Positions 1-9,067 of a stretch of 48,711 nt of DNA are shown here, in pieces. Position 1 is the stretch's first letter. Every line of letters starts with the position of its first letter. Source of the stretch: Pseudomonadota bacterium (lineage in GTDB: Bacteria > Pseudomonadota > Gammaproteobacteria > Burkholderiales > Burkholderiaceae_C); the NCBI GenBank assembly GCA_023442945.1, contig JAEZWW010000118.1:1-48711 (forward strand), given 5' to 3'. Under the pieces are notes generated by a model. That model saw nothing but the letters and a program-made list of their open reading frames with translations, was not told the origin of the DNA and did no database searches. The position numbers and the translations under genes were made by a program.

Positions 1-72
1 GGCCTGGGTCCGGGGGGGGCCCGCGCACGCGCCCCACAACAGGTGCAGTTTGCGTTTGTTCAATTGGCTCAT
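1..72 (-). CDS. 5' end of a gene leaving the window (partial)
   Basis: An ATG at 70-72 on the minus strand opens 24 codons (MSQLNKRKLHLLWGACAGPP and onward) that run off the window edge. A good ribosome binding site (GGGAGG) lies 8-10 bases upstream at about 81-87, and a terminator of the preceding gene lies further upstream, so a new gene plausibly starts here. The basic start followed by a short hydrophobic stretch could begin a signal or membrane segment. An eight-G run at 12-19 sits in the frame and is a possible sequencing weak spot. I do not recognise the protein. Confidence 0.4.
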   Translation of the reverse strand, partial: MSQLNKRKLHLLWGACAGPPRTQA

Positions 73-115
73 TGGTGCTTTCCTCCCAGAAAAAGCAGGT
101 GCTGTGAAAACAGGC

Positions 116-148
116 AAAAAAAGGCGGCCACTGGGTCTCCAAGGCCGC
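116..148 (-). terminator. Rho-independent terminator after the I78-type gene
   Basis: On the minus strand a GCGGCC / GGCCGC stem (143-148 with 124-129) and its 13-base loop are followed by CC and an eight-base T run. It lies 36 bases past the stop at 184. Confidence 0.6.
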
Positions 149-183
149 ACGGGGTCGTCATTCAGACGGTGAAAACAAGGGCT

Positions 184-507
184 TTAGCCGCAGTACACGC
201 GGACGACGCGCTGGCTGGCGTCCACCACAACGTTGACGCGGCCGACCTTGAACTCCTTGGTGGTCACGCTGTCGGGCTTCAGTTGGCGCACTTCTTGCGC
301 GCCGGTGGCGGTGCGCAAACGGGCCAAGGTGTCGTTGCTGAAAGGCTGGCCGACGAACGACTGTGCCGCCTGGGCGTCGCAGCGCGCTTGCGGCGCGGGG
401 TCAGACGCTTTTGGCTCGGCGCCACCCGCAGATGTACCGCCGGCGCAGGCGGCCAGCGTCAACAGGGAGGCAACAGCACCTACCCAACGAAACATCGAAA
501 TTGGCAT
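184..507 (-). CDS. Peptidase inhibitor I78 family-like lipoprotein
   Basis: The 107-residue product starts MPISMFRWVG and has a hydrophobic stretch ending in LTLAAC, a lipobox, so it is probably an exported lipoprotein. The mature part ends with the pattern seen in I78-type inhibitors: one cysteine at the beginning of the domain (ARCDAQAAQSFVGQPF), a central RLRTATGA and a terminal DASQRVVRVYCG. Family members are small inhibitors of serine proteases; the target here is unknown. I chose the ATG at 507 over an in-frame start at 528 because a GAGGAGAGGGAGAG ribosome binding site lies just upstream of it. It is transcribed alone and followed by a terminator. Confidence 0.75.
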   Translation of the reverse strand: MPISMFRWVGAVASLLTLAACAGGTSAGGAEPKASDPAPQARCDAQAAQSFVGQPFSNDTLARLRTATGAQEVRQLKPDSVTTKEFKVGRVNVVVDASQRVVRVYCG

Positions 508-974
508 AACTCTCCCTCTCCTCAGCACAAAAAACGACGCACGCGCTGCGTCGCTGGTTGCGCTACAGCATAGCCGCAGGGCGTGTCGATTTGCGTCAGT
601 TGGGCGTCAAGCTGGTCACCAGCATGCATCTGGTTGTTACGCAAGTGCTGGGCCCGCCTCGGAGGTTGCGCGGCGGCACGAGTTGGCGGCAGCGTTGCAT
701 TTGAACGACGCTCTCGTTGCACGGTGCTGCCGCTGTAAGCTTTTTTTCTCAGCCCGCTGATCACGGCGTTCGCAGCGTGCCGTCCGCTGCCGTGTTTCAG
801 GTGGTCACTCGCGGACGCGAGGAACCCACGCGCCCGCCGCACGACCCGGCCGCGCGGGCTGAATCCGCTGCCCGCAGGGCTTTCACCCGCACGGCCCGCG
901 GGGTACGGCACCACGCCATGACAGCCCCTGAACCGCCGATCGGCGGATAAGCGCCAGCCGGGCCCGTCAGCGCG
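508..974. other. Gene-free stretch between the I78-type gene and ruvA
   Basis: No reading frame here looks coding in either direction. A perfect 14-base palindrome CCGCCGATCGGCGG lies at 933-946, and the end of ruvA carries a short tandem GCGTCAGC repeat around 966-987. No promoter is clear. Confidence 0.5.
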
Positions 975-1547
975 TCAGCGCGTCAGCGATTTCAGCGCCA
1001 GCTTGATGCCTTCGCTCACGCCCACGTCCGCGGGCAGCGCCTTCAGCGCGGCGGCGGCTTCCTTGTCGTTGTAGCCCAGTGCGATCAGCGCCTGCTGGAT
1101 GTCGGCGTGCCCGTCGCTCGCCGGCGCGGTGGGTGCGCCCAGGTCGGCGCCCAGTTTGCCCTTCAGCTCCAGCAACAGCCGCTCGGCCGTCTTCTTGCCG
1201 ATGCCCGGCACTTTGACGAGGCGTCCGGCCTCCTGCGTGGTGACCGCCTGCGCCAGATCGGCCACGCTCATGCCCGACAGCACCGCCAGTGCCGTGCGCG
1301 GGCCAACGCCGCTGATCTTGACCAGTTCGCGAAAGGCATCGCGCTCGGTCGGGGTGGCAAAGCCGTACAGAATCTGCGCGTCCTCGCGCACCACGAAGTG
1401 CGTCAGCAAGGTGACCTGCTCCCCCAGCGCAGGCAGCTGGTAGAAGGTGCTCATTGGCACATCGACCTCGTAGCCGACGCCGTGGCAGTCGACCAGCAGG
1501 TGCGGGGGCGATTTTTCGGCCAGCTGGCCCACAAGGCGTCCGATCAC
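975..1547 (-). CDS. ruvA: Holliday junction branch migration protein RuvA
   Basis: RuvA tetramers bind four-way DNA junctions and load the RuvB motor during recombinational repair. The 190-residue product begins (M)IGRLVGQLAEK, the family's typical start, and carries the N-terminal OB fold (about 1-62), two helix-hairpin-helix motifs (GVGPRTALAVLSG and VPGIGKKTAERLLLELKGKL) and the C-terminal three-helix RuvB-binding domain after a linker. The start is a GTG at 1547 with GGAAGAAAG upstream; an upstream in-frame extension does not resemble RuvA. Length is normal (E. coli 203). No ruvB or ruvC lies next to it in this window. The stop sits in a short GCGTCA tandem repeat. Confidence 0.93.
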   Translation of the reverse strand: MIGRLVGQLAEKSPPHLLVDCHGVGYEVDVPMSTFYQLPALGEQVTLLTHFVVREDAQILYGFATPTERDAFRELVKISGVGPRTALAVLSGMSVADLAQAVTTQEAGRLVKVPGIGKKTAERLLLELKGKLGADLGAPTAPASDGHADIQQALIALGYNDKEAAAALKALPADVGVSEGIKLALKSLTR

Positions 1548-1635
1548 AAGCGCACTTTCTTCCAGACGGGCCGCCGATGGGCGCACCCGGTCATGTTGAC
1601 ATGCATGAATGATAAATCAGCCAACAGCCGGCACC

Positions 1636-1668
1636 AGATCAGCGCGGGCAGCTATCAAATCAAAAGCA
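1636..1668 (-). repeat. Family 1 repeat, partial copy
   Basis: Contains the core CGCGC and AGCTAT blocks of the family in minus orientation but lacks the GGCC half. It lies 62 bases past the stop of the response regulator gene, in the same direction. Confidence 0.6.
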
Positions 1669-1729
1669 GCTGTGGACACGCAGTTGGCGAGGAAACGGCC
1701 GACCGAGGTGCACGGCGCGCGTTGCCCGG

Positions 1730-2392
1730 TCAAGGTCGTACCAGACCGCGCCGCGCCGCCTCCAGCGCGGCTTCGGCGCGCGACGACACGTTCAGCTTGC
1801 GGTAGATCTGCTTGACGTAGTCCGCCACCGTGTGGCGCGACAGACCCAGCTGCCCCGCGATCTCAGGCAGCGTGAAGCCTTTGGCCACGCGCTGCAGGAT
1901 CTCGGTCTCACGCGGGTTCAGCGCGACATCTTCCGGCGCCAAAGACAGGGCCTGGGGCACCGTGGCCTGAAAGTCTTCGATGAAAAAGCGCAGCACGCGG
2001 CGCGCGACGGTGGGGGCCAGGGGCGGCTCGCCTTGCGCCGCACCGCGCAGCGCGGCCACCAGTTCTTCTTCGGGTTGGCTCTTGAGCAAATAGCCGAACG
2101 CCCCCGCGCGCAGCGCCGGCAGCAGGCGCTCGTCGCCGTCGGCGTGGGTGAAGATCACCAGCTTGGCGCTCGGGCGCAGCGCCTGGACCACGGGCGACAC
2201 GTCTGGCGCGCCGTCCGCCAGCCCCTGCGGGTCCAGCAAGACCAGGTCAAACGCCTCGTCGCACATCAGACACACCGCCTCTGCAATGGCATCCGCACGA
2301 AACCACTGCGCCGACGGAAACGCCTTGACCGCGGCTGGCGGCAGCCCGTGGGCAGCGTGCGCCGCCGCCTCAACAATCAAGATGCGGTTCAT
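1730..2392 (-). CDS. Orphan LuxR/NarL-type response regulator
   Basis: The 220-residue product has an N-terminal receiver-like domain (1-120) and a C-terminal LuxR-type DNA-binding helix-turn-helix (about 155-218; LNPRETEILQRVAKGFTLPEIAGQLGLSRHTVADYVKQIYRKL), so it is probably a transcription regulator of the NarL/FixJ class. The phosphoacceptor position is D54 (LVLLDPQ), with T82 and K104 where the conserved Thr/Ser and Lys are expected. The usual acidic pair after strand 1 is reduced to E8-A9, so metal binding and phosphorylation may be altered. No sensor kinase gene is adjacent. It is divergent from ybeZ across 181 bases that probably hold both promoters. Target genes cannot be inferred. 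Confidence 0.85.
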   Translation of the reverse strand: MNRILIVEAAAHAAHGLPPAAVKAFPSAQWFRADAIAEAVCLMCDEAFDLVLLDPQGLADGAPDVSPVVQALRPSAKLVIFTHADGDERLLPALRAGAFGYLLKSQPEEELVAALRGAAQGEPPLAPTVARRVLRFFIEDFQATVPQALSLAPEDVALNPRETEILQRVAKGFTLPEIAGQLGLSRHTVADYVKQIYRKLNVSSRAEAALEAARRGLVRP

Positions 2393-2573
2393 GTTGAACC
2401 GATGCTATCGGCGCAGCCGGCGCCCATGGCCAGCCACGCGCGGCCGTGTGACATTGTTCTCACCCTTGTCGCGCCAAGTACACCGAAAGCACCGTCGCAT
2501 TGACCAAATCAAGGCGCAACCGGAGGTCGCACGCCGCTGGGAAGGCTTCGCCGATCTGCCGCACAATGCCCGT

Positions 2574-3533
2574 GTGATTCTTCGCCATACCTTTACCCCC
2601 CTCAACAACACCCGTTTGCAGCACCTGTGCGGCCCGATGGACGAGCACCTGCGCACCATCGAAGCCGGCCTGCAAGTCAGCATCGCGCACCGGCACGAAC
2701 AGTTCAAAGCCGACGGCCCCAAAAAGCAGGCCGAACGCGCCATCACGCTGCTGCAAGCCCTGTACGAGTTGGCCGACCGCCCGATCCGCCCCGAAACCGT
2801 GCAGCTGATGCTGACCGGTGACGGCACGCCTGTCGCTGAGGGCGCAGACGGCGCCGCCGCGCTGGCCACGCGCCGCAGCGATTTGCGTGCGCGTACGCCC
2901 AACCAGGCCGGGTACCTCGACAACATCGCCAGCCACGACATCACCTTCGGCATCGGCCCCGCCGGCACCGGCAAGACCTACCTGGCCGTGGCTTGCGCCG
3001 TCGACGCGCTGGAGCGCCAGGCCGTGCAGCGCATCCTGCTGACCCGCCCTGCCGTCGAAGCGGGCGAACGTCTGGGCTTTCTGCCGGGCGACCTGACACA
3101 AAAAGTCGATCCCTACCTGCGCCCGCTGTACGACGCGCTGTACGACCTGATGGGTTTCGACCGCGTCGCCAAGGCCTTCGAGCGCAACCAACTGGAGATC
3201 GCGCCCCTGGCCTTCATGCGCGGGCGCACACTGAACAACGCCTTCGTCATTCTGGATGAAGCGCAGAACACCACGCCCGAGCAGATGAAGATGTTCCTCA
3301 CCCGCATCGGCTTCGGCGCCAAAGCGGTCGTCACCGGCGACGTCAGCCAGATCGACCTGCCCAAGGGCGCCACCAGCGGCCTGATCGACGCCGAACGCGT
3401 GCTCAAACGCGTTAAGGGTTTGGCCTTCACCCGCTTCACCAGCGCCGATGTCGTGCGCCACCCCTTGGTCGCCCGCATCGTCGACGCGTACGACGCCGCG
3501 CCGCGCCGTACGTCGGACGTGCGCAGTCGTTGA
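2574..3533 (+). CDS. ybeZ: PhoH-like ATPase (YbeZ)
   Basis: The 319-residue product is a PhoH-family P-loop ATPase. Walker A is GPAGTGKT (128-135) and Walker B is AFVILDEAQ (223-231); the N-terminal part (LRHTFTPLNNTRLQHLCGPMDEHLRTIE) is the form found beside YbeY. In enteric bacteria YbeZ interacts with the YbeY ribonuclease and is linked to rRNA maturation, and here ybeY follows 119 bases downstream in the same direction. The start is taken as GTG at 2574 because related proteins start with MILRHTF; the frame is open further upstream but that part is antisense to the regulator gene and looks non-coding. No strong ribosome binding site is seen. Confidence 0.9.
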   Translation: MILRHTFTPLNNTRLQHLCGPMDEHLRTIEAGLQVSIAHRHEQFKADGPKKQAERAITLLQALYELADRPIRPETVQLMLTGDGTPVAEGADGAAALATRRSDLRARTPNQAGYLDNIASHDITFGIGPAGTGKTYLAVACAVDALERQAVQRILLTRPAVEAGERLGFLPGDLTQKVDPYLRPLYDALYDLMGFDRVAKAFERNQLEIAPLAFMRGRTLNNAFVILDEAQNTTPEQMKMFLTRIGFGAKAVVTGDVSQIDLPKGATSGLIDAERVLKRVKGLAFTRFTSADVVRHPLVARIVDAYDAAPRRTSDVRSR

Positions 3534-3534
3534 T

Positions 3535-3590
3535 TGCTGCGGTTTGAGTAGCTATCCGCGCAGGTGGTTGTAGGTCTGAACGTCGAAACA
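3535..3590 (+). repeat. Family 1 repeat, diverged copy
   Basis: Begins one base after the ybeZ stop. It retains TAGCTATCCGCGCAGG and TTGTAGG blocks, while the GGCC hairpin is degraded. It sits between ybeZ and ybeY, codirectional with both. Confidence 0.7.
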
Positions 3591-3652
3591 CTTGAGCATC
3601 AAGCCGAGACCGAGTTTCCGTTGACACCCGCTCCACGCGGCACAATCCCCGC

Positions 3653-4114
3653 ATGTCCGACCTCTCCCTCAGCCTCCAATTCACCCGTTTCCCCGCCGTG
3701 GCCGAGCACCGCGCTGCGCTGCCCCGCCACAAGGTCGCGCGCTACCTGCGCGCGGCGCTGGGCGATGATGTGCAAGCCGCGGAGATCACGGTGCGCGTCG
3801 TCGATGCCGACGAAGGACAGCGGCTGAACCGCGAGTTTCGGCACAAGGACTACGCGACCAATGTGCTGACCTTTGACTACAGTACTGCGCCGGTAGTGGC
3901 CGCTGACCTGGTGTTGTGCGCGCCGGTGGTGACGCGCGAGGCGGCCGAGCTGGGCAAGCCGCTGGCCGAGCATTACGCGCACCTGCTGGTGCACGGCGCC
4001 TTGCACGCGCAGGGCTGGGACCACGAAACGAGCGATGAAGACGCCGAGGCGATGGAGGCGCAGGAGACGGCGATCCTGGCGCGCCTGGGCTTCAGCGACC
4101 CGTACGCCAAGTAA
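3653..4114 (+). CDS. ybeY: Endoribonuclease / rRNA maturation factor YbeY
   Basis: The 153-residue product is a UPF0054 metalloprotein that acts in 16S rRNA 3'-end maturation and 70S ribosome quality control. The zinc motif HGALHAQGWDH gives H114, H118 and H124 as metal ligands. The conserved core LNREFRHKDYATNVLTFDY (58-76) is intact. Length matches the family (E. coli 155). It follows ybeZ in the usual order. The next expected partner in many proteobacteria, a corC-type gene, is not here; the downstream gene is on the other strand. Confidence 0.95.
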   Translation: MSDLSLSLQFTRFPAVAEHRAALPRHKVARYLRAALGDDVQAAEITVRVVDADEGQRLNREFRHKDYATNVLTFDYSTAPVVAADLVLCAPVVTREAAELGKPLAEHYAHLLVHGALHAQGWDHETSDEDAEAMEAQETAILARLGFSDPYAK

Positions 4115-4215
4115 GGGTGCACCCGCCGCTGCTTGCGGCTGCACCGCAGCATTGCGAGGCTCAATGCGGTGTCGTGGGGTGCGACGCGGTGGGGTGCCGC
4201 ATTGCATTGCATCAA

Positions 4216-4277
4216 TGCTATATATTTCATAGCTGTCCGCGCAGATAGCTCTAGGGCCAAAGGCCGATTTCATGCAA
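4216..4277 (+). repeat. Family 1 repeat, full copy
   Basis: One of the best-preserved copies: GCTAT-N7-ATAGC hairpin, TCCGCGCAGAT core, then CTAGGGCC-N3-AGGCCGATTT. It lies 101 bases past the ybeY stop, in the same direction. Confidence 0.9.
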
Positions 4278-4338
4278 AAACCGCCTTCGGTGGAGCCGCT
4301 GAAAGTCGGCGCCGGACGGACTCGCCCCCCGCAGACGC

Positions 4339-5739
<1,401 letters not shown>

Positions 5740-5776
5740 GGGGCGCGATTATCCCGGTGACGCCCCGGTCGGGCGC

Positions 5777-6226
5777 TCAGGTGGCGGGCGTCAGCCGCAT
5801 GGGGATGGTCACCGGCCCGTCGTTGACCAGCGCGACTTGCATGTCGGCACCGAATTCGCCCGTGGCCACCACGGGGTGCGCGGCGCACGCCTGCGCGATG
5901 AAGTACGCATACAGCCGACGCCCCAGGTCGGGCGGCGCGGCGGCGGTGAAGCTGGGGCGGTTGCCGCCTGACGTGTCGGCCGCCAGTGTGAATTGGCTGA
6001 CGATCAGCAGGCCGCCTGCCACGTCCTGCACGCTGCGGTTCATCTTGCCCGCGTCGTCACTGAAGATGCGCAGCTTGAGCACCTTGGCCAGCAGCTTGTC
6101 GGCGATGGCTTCGGTGTCACCGTGTTCGGCGCACAGCAGCAGCAGCAAACCGGGGCCGATCTGGCCGTTGACGCGGCCGTCGATACTGACGCTGGCCTGT
6201 GACACACGCTGGATGAGGGCCTGCAT
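5777..6226 (-). CDS. dtd: D-aminoacyl-tRNA deacylase Dtd
   Basis: The 149-residue product hydrolyses D-aminoacyl-tRNAs (and glycyl-tRNA-Ala), recycling tRNA and keeping D-residues out of proteins. The active-site SQFTLAAD motif (77-84; usually SQFTLYAD) and the cross-subunit Gly-cisPro motif NDGPVT (135-140) are both present, and MQALIQRVSQASV is the standard start. It is upstream of dbpA in a probable two-gene unit and divergent from the cysteine-rich gene at 6271, with only 44 bases between the two starts. Confidence 0.95.
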   Translation of the reverse strand: MQALIQRVSQASVSIDGRVNGQIGPGLLLLLCAEHGDTEAIADKLLAKVLKLRIFSDDAGKMNRSVQDVAGGLLIVSQFTLAADTSGGNRPSFTAAAPPDLGRRLYAYFIAQACAAHPVVATGEFGADMQVALVNDGPVTIPMRLTPAT

Positions 6227-6270
6227 TTCCGCTAAGGTGACGCTGGTCGAAAGTCAAAAGAGGAGTATGC

Positions 6271-6810
6271 ATGAGCCTGAAAAGCACCTTGCTGCGCGCG
6301 CTGGCCGCCGCCGCCCTGGTCCACGCCGCGCTGTGGGCGCCCGCTGTGGCCCAGGCCCAGAACAATTCGCGCGAGGCGGCCGAAGCGGTGCGCAAGCACC
6401 GCGCCGAACAAGGCGGCGCCCAGCGCGCGACACCACCGGCCGAGCCGACCAAGCCCAAGTCGGGCTCGTGGCGCGGTGACGCCTACCGCGTTCGCGGCGA
6501 CCCCAACGCCGACCCGCGCGCCAGCCTGAAAAGCTGCCTGGACAATTCCGGCATGAACATGGGCGCGCGCGACCGCTGCATGCGCCAGCACTGCCAGGGC
6601 CGCTGGGGCGAAGGCGATTGCCCCCGGCAAGGCGGCGACGTGATCGACCGCTCCGGCGCCAACGAGCGCACGCCCCTGGGCCGCTGCCTGAAGGACGCGG
6701 GCGCCAACCCCTTCAAGCGCGACGCCTGCGGCTGGCGCCACTGCAACAACAAGTGGGATACGCCCGAATGCGCCGCGGTCAAGCCGCGCGGCACGCCATC
6801 GGCCCAGTAA
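6271..6810 (+). CDS. Secreted protein with duplicated four-cysteine module (unknown function)
   Basis: I do not recognise a family. The 179-residue product has a signal peptide (about 1-30, ending AVAQAQ), a charged linker (31-85), then two copies of the same module: C89-x13-C103-x4-C108-x8-C117 and C139-x13-C153-x4-C158-x8-C167. Both copies share CL at the start, RD before the second cysteine, H before the third (xxxHC) and W midway to the fourth. The spacing is identical, the copies are offset by 50 residues, and these eight are the only cysteines, so disulfide-stabilised or metal-binding repeats in the periplasm are likely. A good ribosome binding site (AGAGGAG) precedes the ATG. It is divergent from dtd and convergent with the CDF gene. 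Confidence 0.8.
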   Translation: MSLKSTLLRALAAAALVHAALWAPAVAQAQNNSREAAEAVRKHRAEQGGAQRATPPAEPTKPKSGSWRGDAYRVRGDPNADPRASLKSCLDNSGMNMGARDRCMRQHCQGRWGEGDCPRQGGDVIDRSGANERTPLGRCLKDAGANPFKRDACGWRHCNNKWDTPECAAVKPRGTPSAQ

Positions 6811-6839
6811 AACGCCGCGGCGCGCCCACCGCGCCGCCC

Positions 6840-7859
6840 TCAGTGCCGGTGGGCGTGGCCCAGGCCCATCGGTGCAGCGGCTTCGGCCGCAGGCGCCTGT
6901 TCGGTCAAGGGCTCGACGCCCAGCGGCAGCAGCTCGATGCTGACCTGCAGGCCGGGCACGGCATCCAACAGCGCCTGCTCGACCTGCCCACGCAAGGACG
7001 CGGCACGCCCCAGGCTCCAGTTAGCGGGCAGGTGGATGTGCAGACTCAGGAAGTGGCGCTGCCCGGCCCGGCGCGACAGCACATGATCGATCTTCACCGG
7101 GCCGTCGGCGCCGGGTGTGACCGGGGCGAAGGCGGCCACGCCGACCGCAGCATGCGCGGCCGCGGGTGACACGAAACGCGCCAGTGCGCCCTCGACCGCG
7201 GTTTGCACCTCGGGCTCGGCCGCCGCGTCCATCAGGCCCTGGGACGAGCGCCAGATCAGCCGGCCGCCTTCGCGCAGGATGTTCAGCGCCACGCCGATCG
7301 CGACCAACGCGTCCAGCCACAGCCAGCCGGTCACACTGGCCAGCAGCAGGCCGACGACCACGCCTGCCGAGGTCCAGACGTCGGTCATCAGGTGCTTGCC
7401 GTCGGCCTCCAGCGCGATGGAGCGGTGCGTGCGCGCGGCGCGGAACATGATCCAGGCCAGTAAGCCGTTCAAGCCCGAACTGGCGACCGACAGCGCCAGA
7501 CCCCAACCCAACTGCTCCAGCGGCTGCGGGTGCCAGAGGCGCGGCAGCGCGGCCCAGACGATGGCGGCGGCCGCGCCGAGGATCAGGATGCCCTCAAAGC
7601 CTGACGAAAAATACTCGGCCTTGCTGTGGCCAAACGGGTGGTCGGCGTCGGCCGGGCGGGCGGCCACGGTGACCATCCACAGCCCGAACACGGCGGCGGC
7701 CAGGTTGACGAAGGACTCCAGCGCGTCGGACAACAGACCGACCGAGCCGGTCAGCCGCCAGGCCAGGGTCTTGAGCGCGATGGTCAGCAGCGCCACCGCG
7801 ACCGACACGCCCATCAGGCGGGTCGGGGTCATCCAGCGGCGAAGGGTTTCGGTGGGCAT
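6840..7859 (-). CDS. Cation diffusion facilitator (CDF) family metal exporter
   Basis: The product of about 339 residues is an inner-membrane divalent-cation/proton antiporter. The CDF metal-site motifs are present: SDALES in TM2 and HLMTDVW in TM5, together with HPFGHSKAEYFSS between them. A cytoplasmic C-terminal domain follows and ends in a histidine-rich GLGHAHRH tail that could bind metal. Substrate (zinc, iron, cobalt or manganese) cannot be fixed from sequence. Several in-frame starts exist (7895, 7868, 7859); MPTETLRRWM at 7859 is preferred from the family's usual N terminus, but none has a good ribosome binding site. A family 1 repeat lies upstream. Confidence 0.88.
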   Translation of the reverse strand: MPTETLRRWMTPTRLMGVSVAVALLTIALKTLAWRLTGSVGLLSDALESFVNLAAAVFGLWMVTVAARPADADHPFGHSKAEYFSSGFEGILILGAAAAIVWAALPRLWHPQPLEQLGWGLALSVASSGLNGLLAWIMFRAARTHRSIALEADGKHLMTDVWTSAGVVVGLLLASVTGWLWLDALVAIGVALNILREGGRLIWRSSQGLMDAAAEPEVQTAVEGALARFVSPAAAHAAVGVAAFAPVTPGADGPVKIDHVLSRRAGQRHFLSLHIHLPANWSLGRAASLRGQVEQALLDAVPGLQVSIELLPLGVEPLTEQAPAAEAAAPMGLGHAHRH

Positions 7860-7912
7860 GGGCAGCATTGTCCAGGGTGCGCGGCGGCGGGGCACGCAGC
7901 ATGCCCGTTTTT

Positions 7913-7977
7913 GATGACAATTGGCCTCTGGGCCTACAGGGATCTGCGCGACCAGCTACTTATTTAATAGCGAATAG
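7913..7977 (-). repeat. Family 1 repeat, full copy
   Basis: Minus orientation; all blocks present (GTAGC/GCTAT hairpin, CGCGCAGAT, GGGATC, AGGCC). It lies 93 bases past the stop of the metallo-hydrolase gene, in the same direction, and upstream of the CDF gene. Confidence 0.88.
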
Positions 7978-8070
7978 CCGCACTTTCGCGGTCTGAACGC
8001 GCCTGCGTCGCATTCCCCAGACGTCGGCGACGGTGCTCGGGGCCGCCGCGACCGCCGTCAGCGCGGGCCG

Positions 8071-8982
8071 CTACGCGCTGGCCAACACGTATTCGCCGCT
8101 GTCCTGCAAGCGCACTTCGCCCGCTGCGACCAGGCCGTCCAGGTGCTGGGAAATCGTGCGCCGCTCGGCCGGAAAGACCCAGGGCACGGCGGCGCCGGGC
8201 GGGTACAGCACGCCGCGCCGCGCCAGCGCGTCCAGCGTGTGCGGGCGCTCGCGCAGGTAGTCGATCAGCTGATCGTCGTGTTCGGCGATGCGGGCGGCAA
8301 AGCGGTCCAGCGCGCGCAAAAACTCGGCGCGGTCGGTCAGCACACCCTTGTGGTGCGAGGTGACCCAGACGCGCGCGTCCAGCTCGCGCACGCGCTGCAG
8401 GCTTTGCTGAAACAGCGCCAGGCTGGACGTGGCGTCGCCGTAGTACGGGCCAAAGCCGGTCAAGTCGATGTCGCCGATGAAGGCCACGCCTTCGCTTTCT
8501 TCCACCAGCGCGCAATGGCCGGACGTGTGGCCGGGCAGGTGGTGCGCACGCACGCGCACGCCGCCGCCCAGGTCCCACACGGCGCCGCCTTGGTAGGCGG
8601 TGGCGTCGGGGCGCGGCACCCAGTGGTGGCTGCGTTCGATGAAGGGGCGCAGCTCGGCCATCACCTCGGGCGTGTAGCCGTAGTGCGCACAAAGGCCTTC
8701 CCACGACTGCGCCGCCGCCAAGTCGGCCGCGTGCACCTGCACCGGCGTGTGCGGGATGCGGCGCAGGCCAGCGGTGTGGTCTTCGTGCACGTGGCCGAGG
8801 ATGACCAGGTCGGCCTCGTCGAATTCGGGCCCGATGCGGTTGGCGACCAGCGGCGTGTCAAACGCCACGCGCATGTCCGCGCCCTGGACGATGACCTGGT
8901 TGCCGTCGGGGTGCTTGCCCGACTTGTCGCCAAAATGCACGGCCACGGGGCCGAAGCGCTGAACGGGGGGAGCTGCCTGCAT
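8071..8982 (-). CDS. Metallo-beta-lactamase-fold hydrolase with C-terminal winged helix
   Basis: The 303-residue product has the binuclear metal motif HVHEDH (64-69), later metal ligands in LPGHTSGHCALVEES and GDIDLTGFGPYYGD, and SHHKG further on, so it is an active-type MBL hydrolase. The last roughly 90 residues (HTLDALARRGVLYPPGAAVPW and so on) look like the winged-helix tail of LACTB2-like or glyoxalase II-like members. Likely substrates are thioesters, phosphoesters or RNA; none can be assigned. The ATG at 8982 (MQAAPPVQRFGPV) is chosen since the upstream open frame is antisense to the kinase-like gene. The two genes are divergent, starts 85 bases apart. Confidence 0.83.
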   Translation of the reverse strand: MQAAPPVQRFGPVAVHFGDKSGKHPDGNQVIVQGADMRVAFDTPLVANRIGPEFDEADLVILGHVHEDHTAGLRRIPHTPVQVHAADLAAAQSWEGLCAHYGYTPEVMAELRPFIERSHHWVPRPDATAYQGGAVWDLGGGVRVRAHHLPGHTSGHCALVEESEGVAFIGDIDLTGFGPYYGDATSSLALFQQSLQRVRELDARVWVTSHHKGVLTDRAEFLRALDRFAARIAEHDDQLIDYLRERPHTLDALARRGVLYPPGAAVPWVFPAERRTISQHLDGLVAAGEVRLQDSGEYVLASA

Positions 8983-9067
8983 CTTGGGTATCGTACCGGG
9001 GTACTCGCCCAGCGCGCACCACCTGCGCGACACGCGGCGCACCGGCCCATTGACCATCCAACCCCGC

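Noticed and set aside
522..914. 130-codon open frame on the minus strand between the I78-type gene and ruvA
   Set aside because: Arginine- and proline-rich composition, no start signal, and overlap with the I78 gene start; typical of GC-rich non-coding frames.
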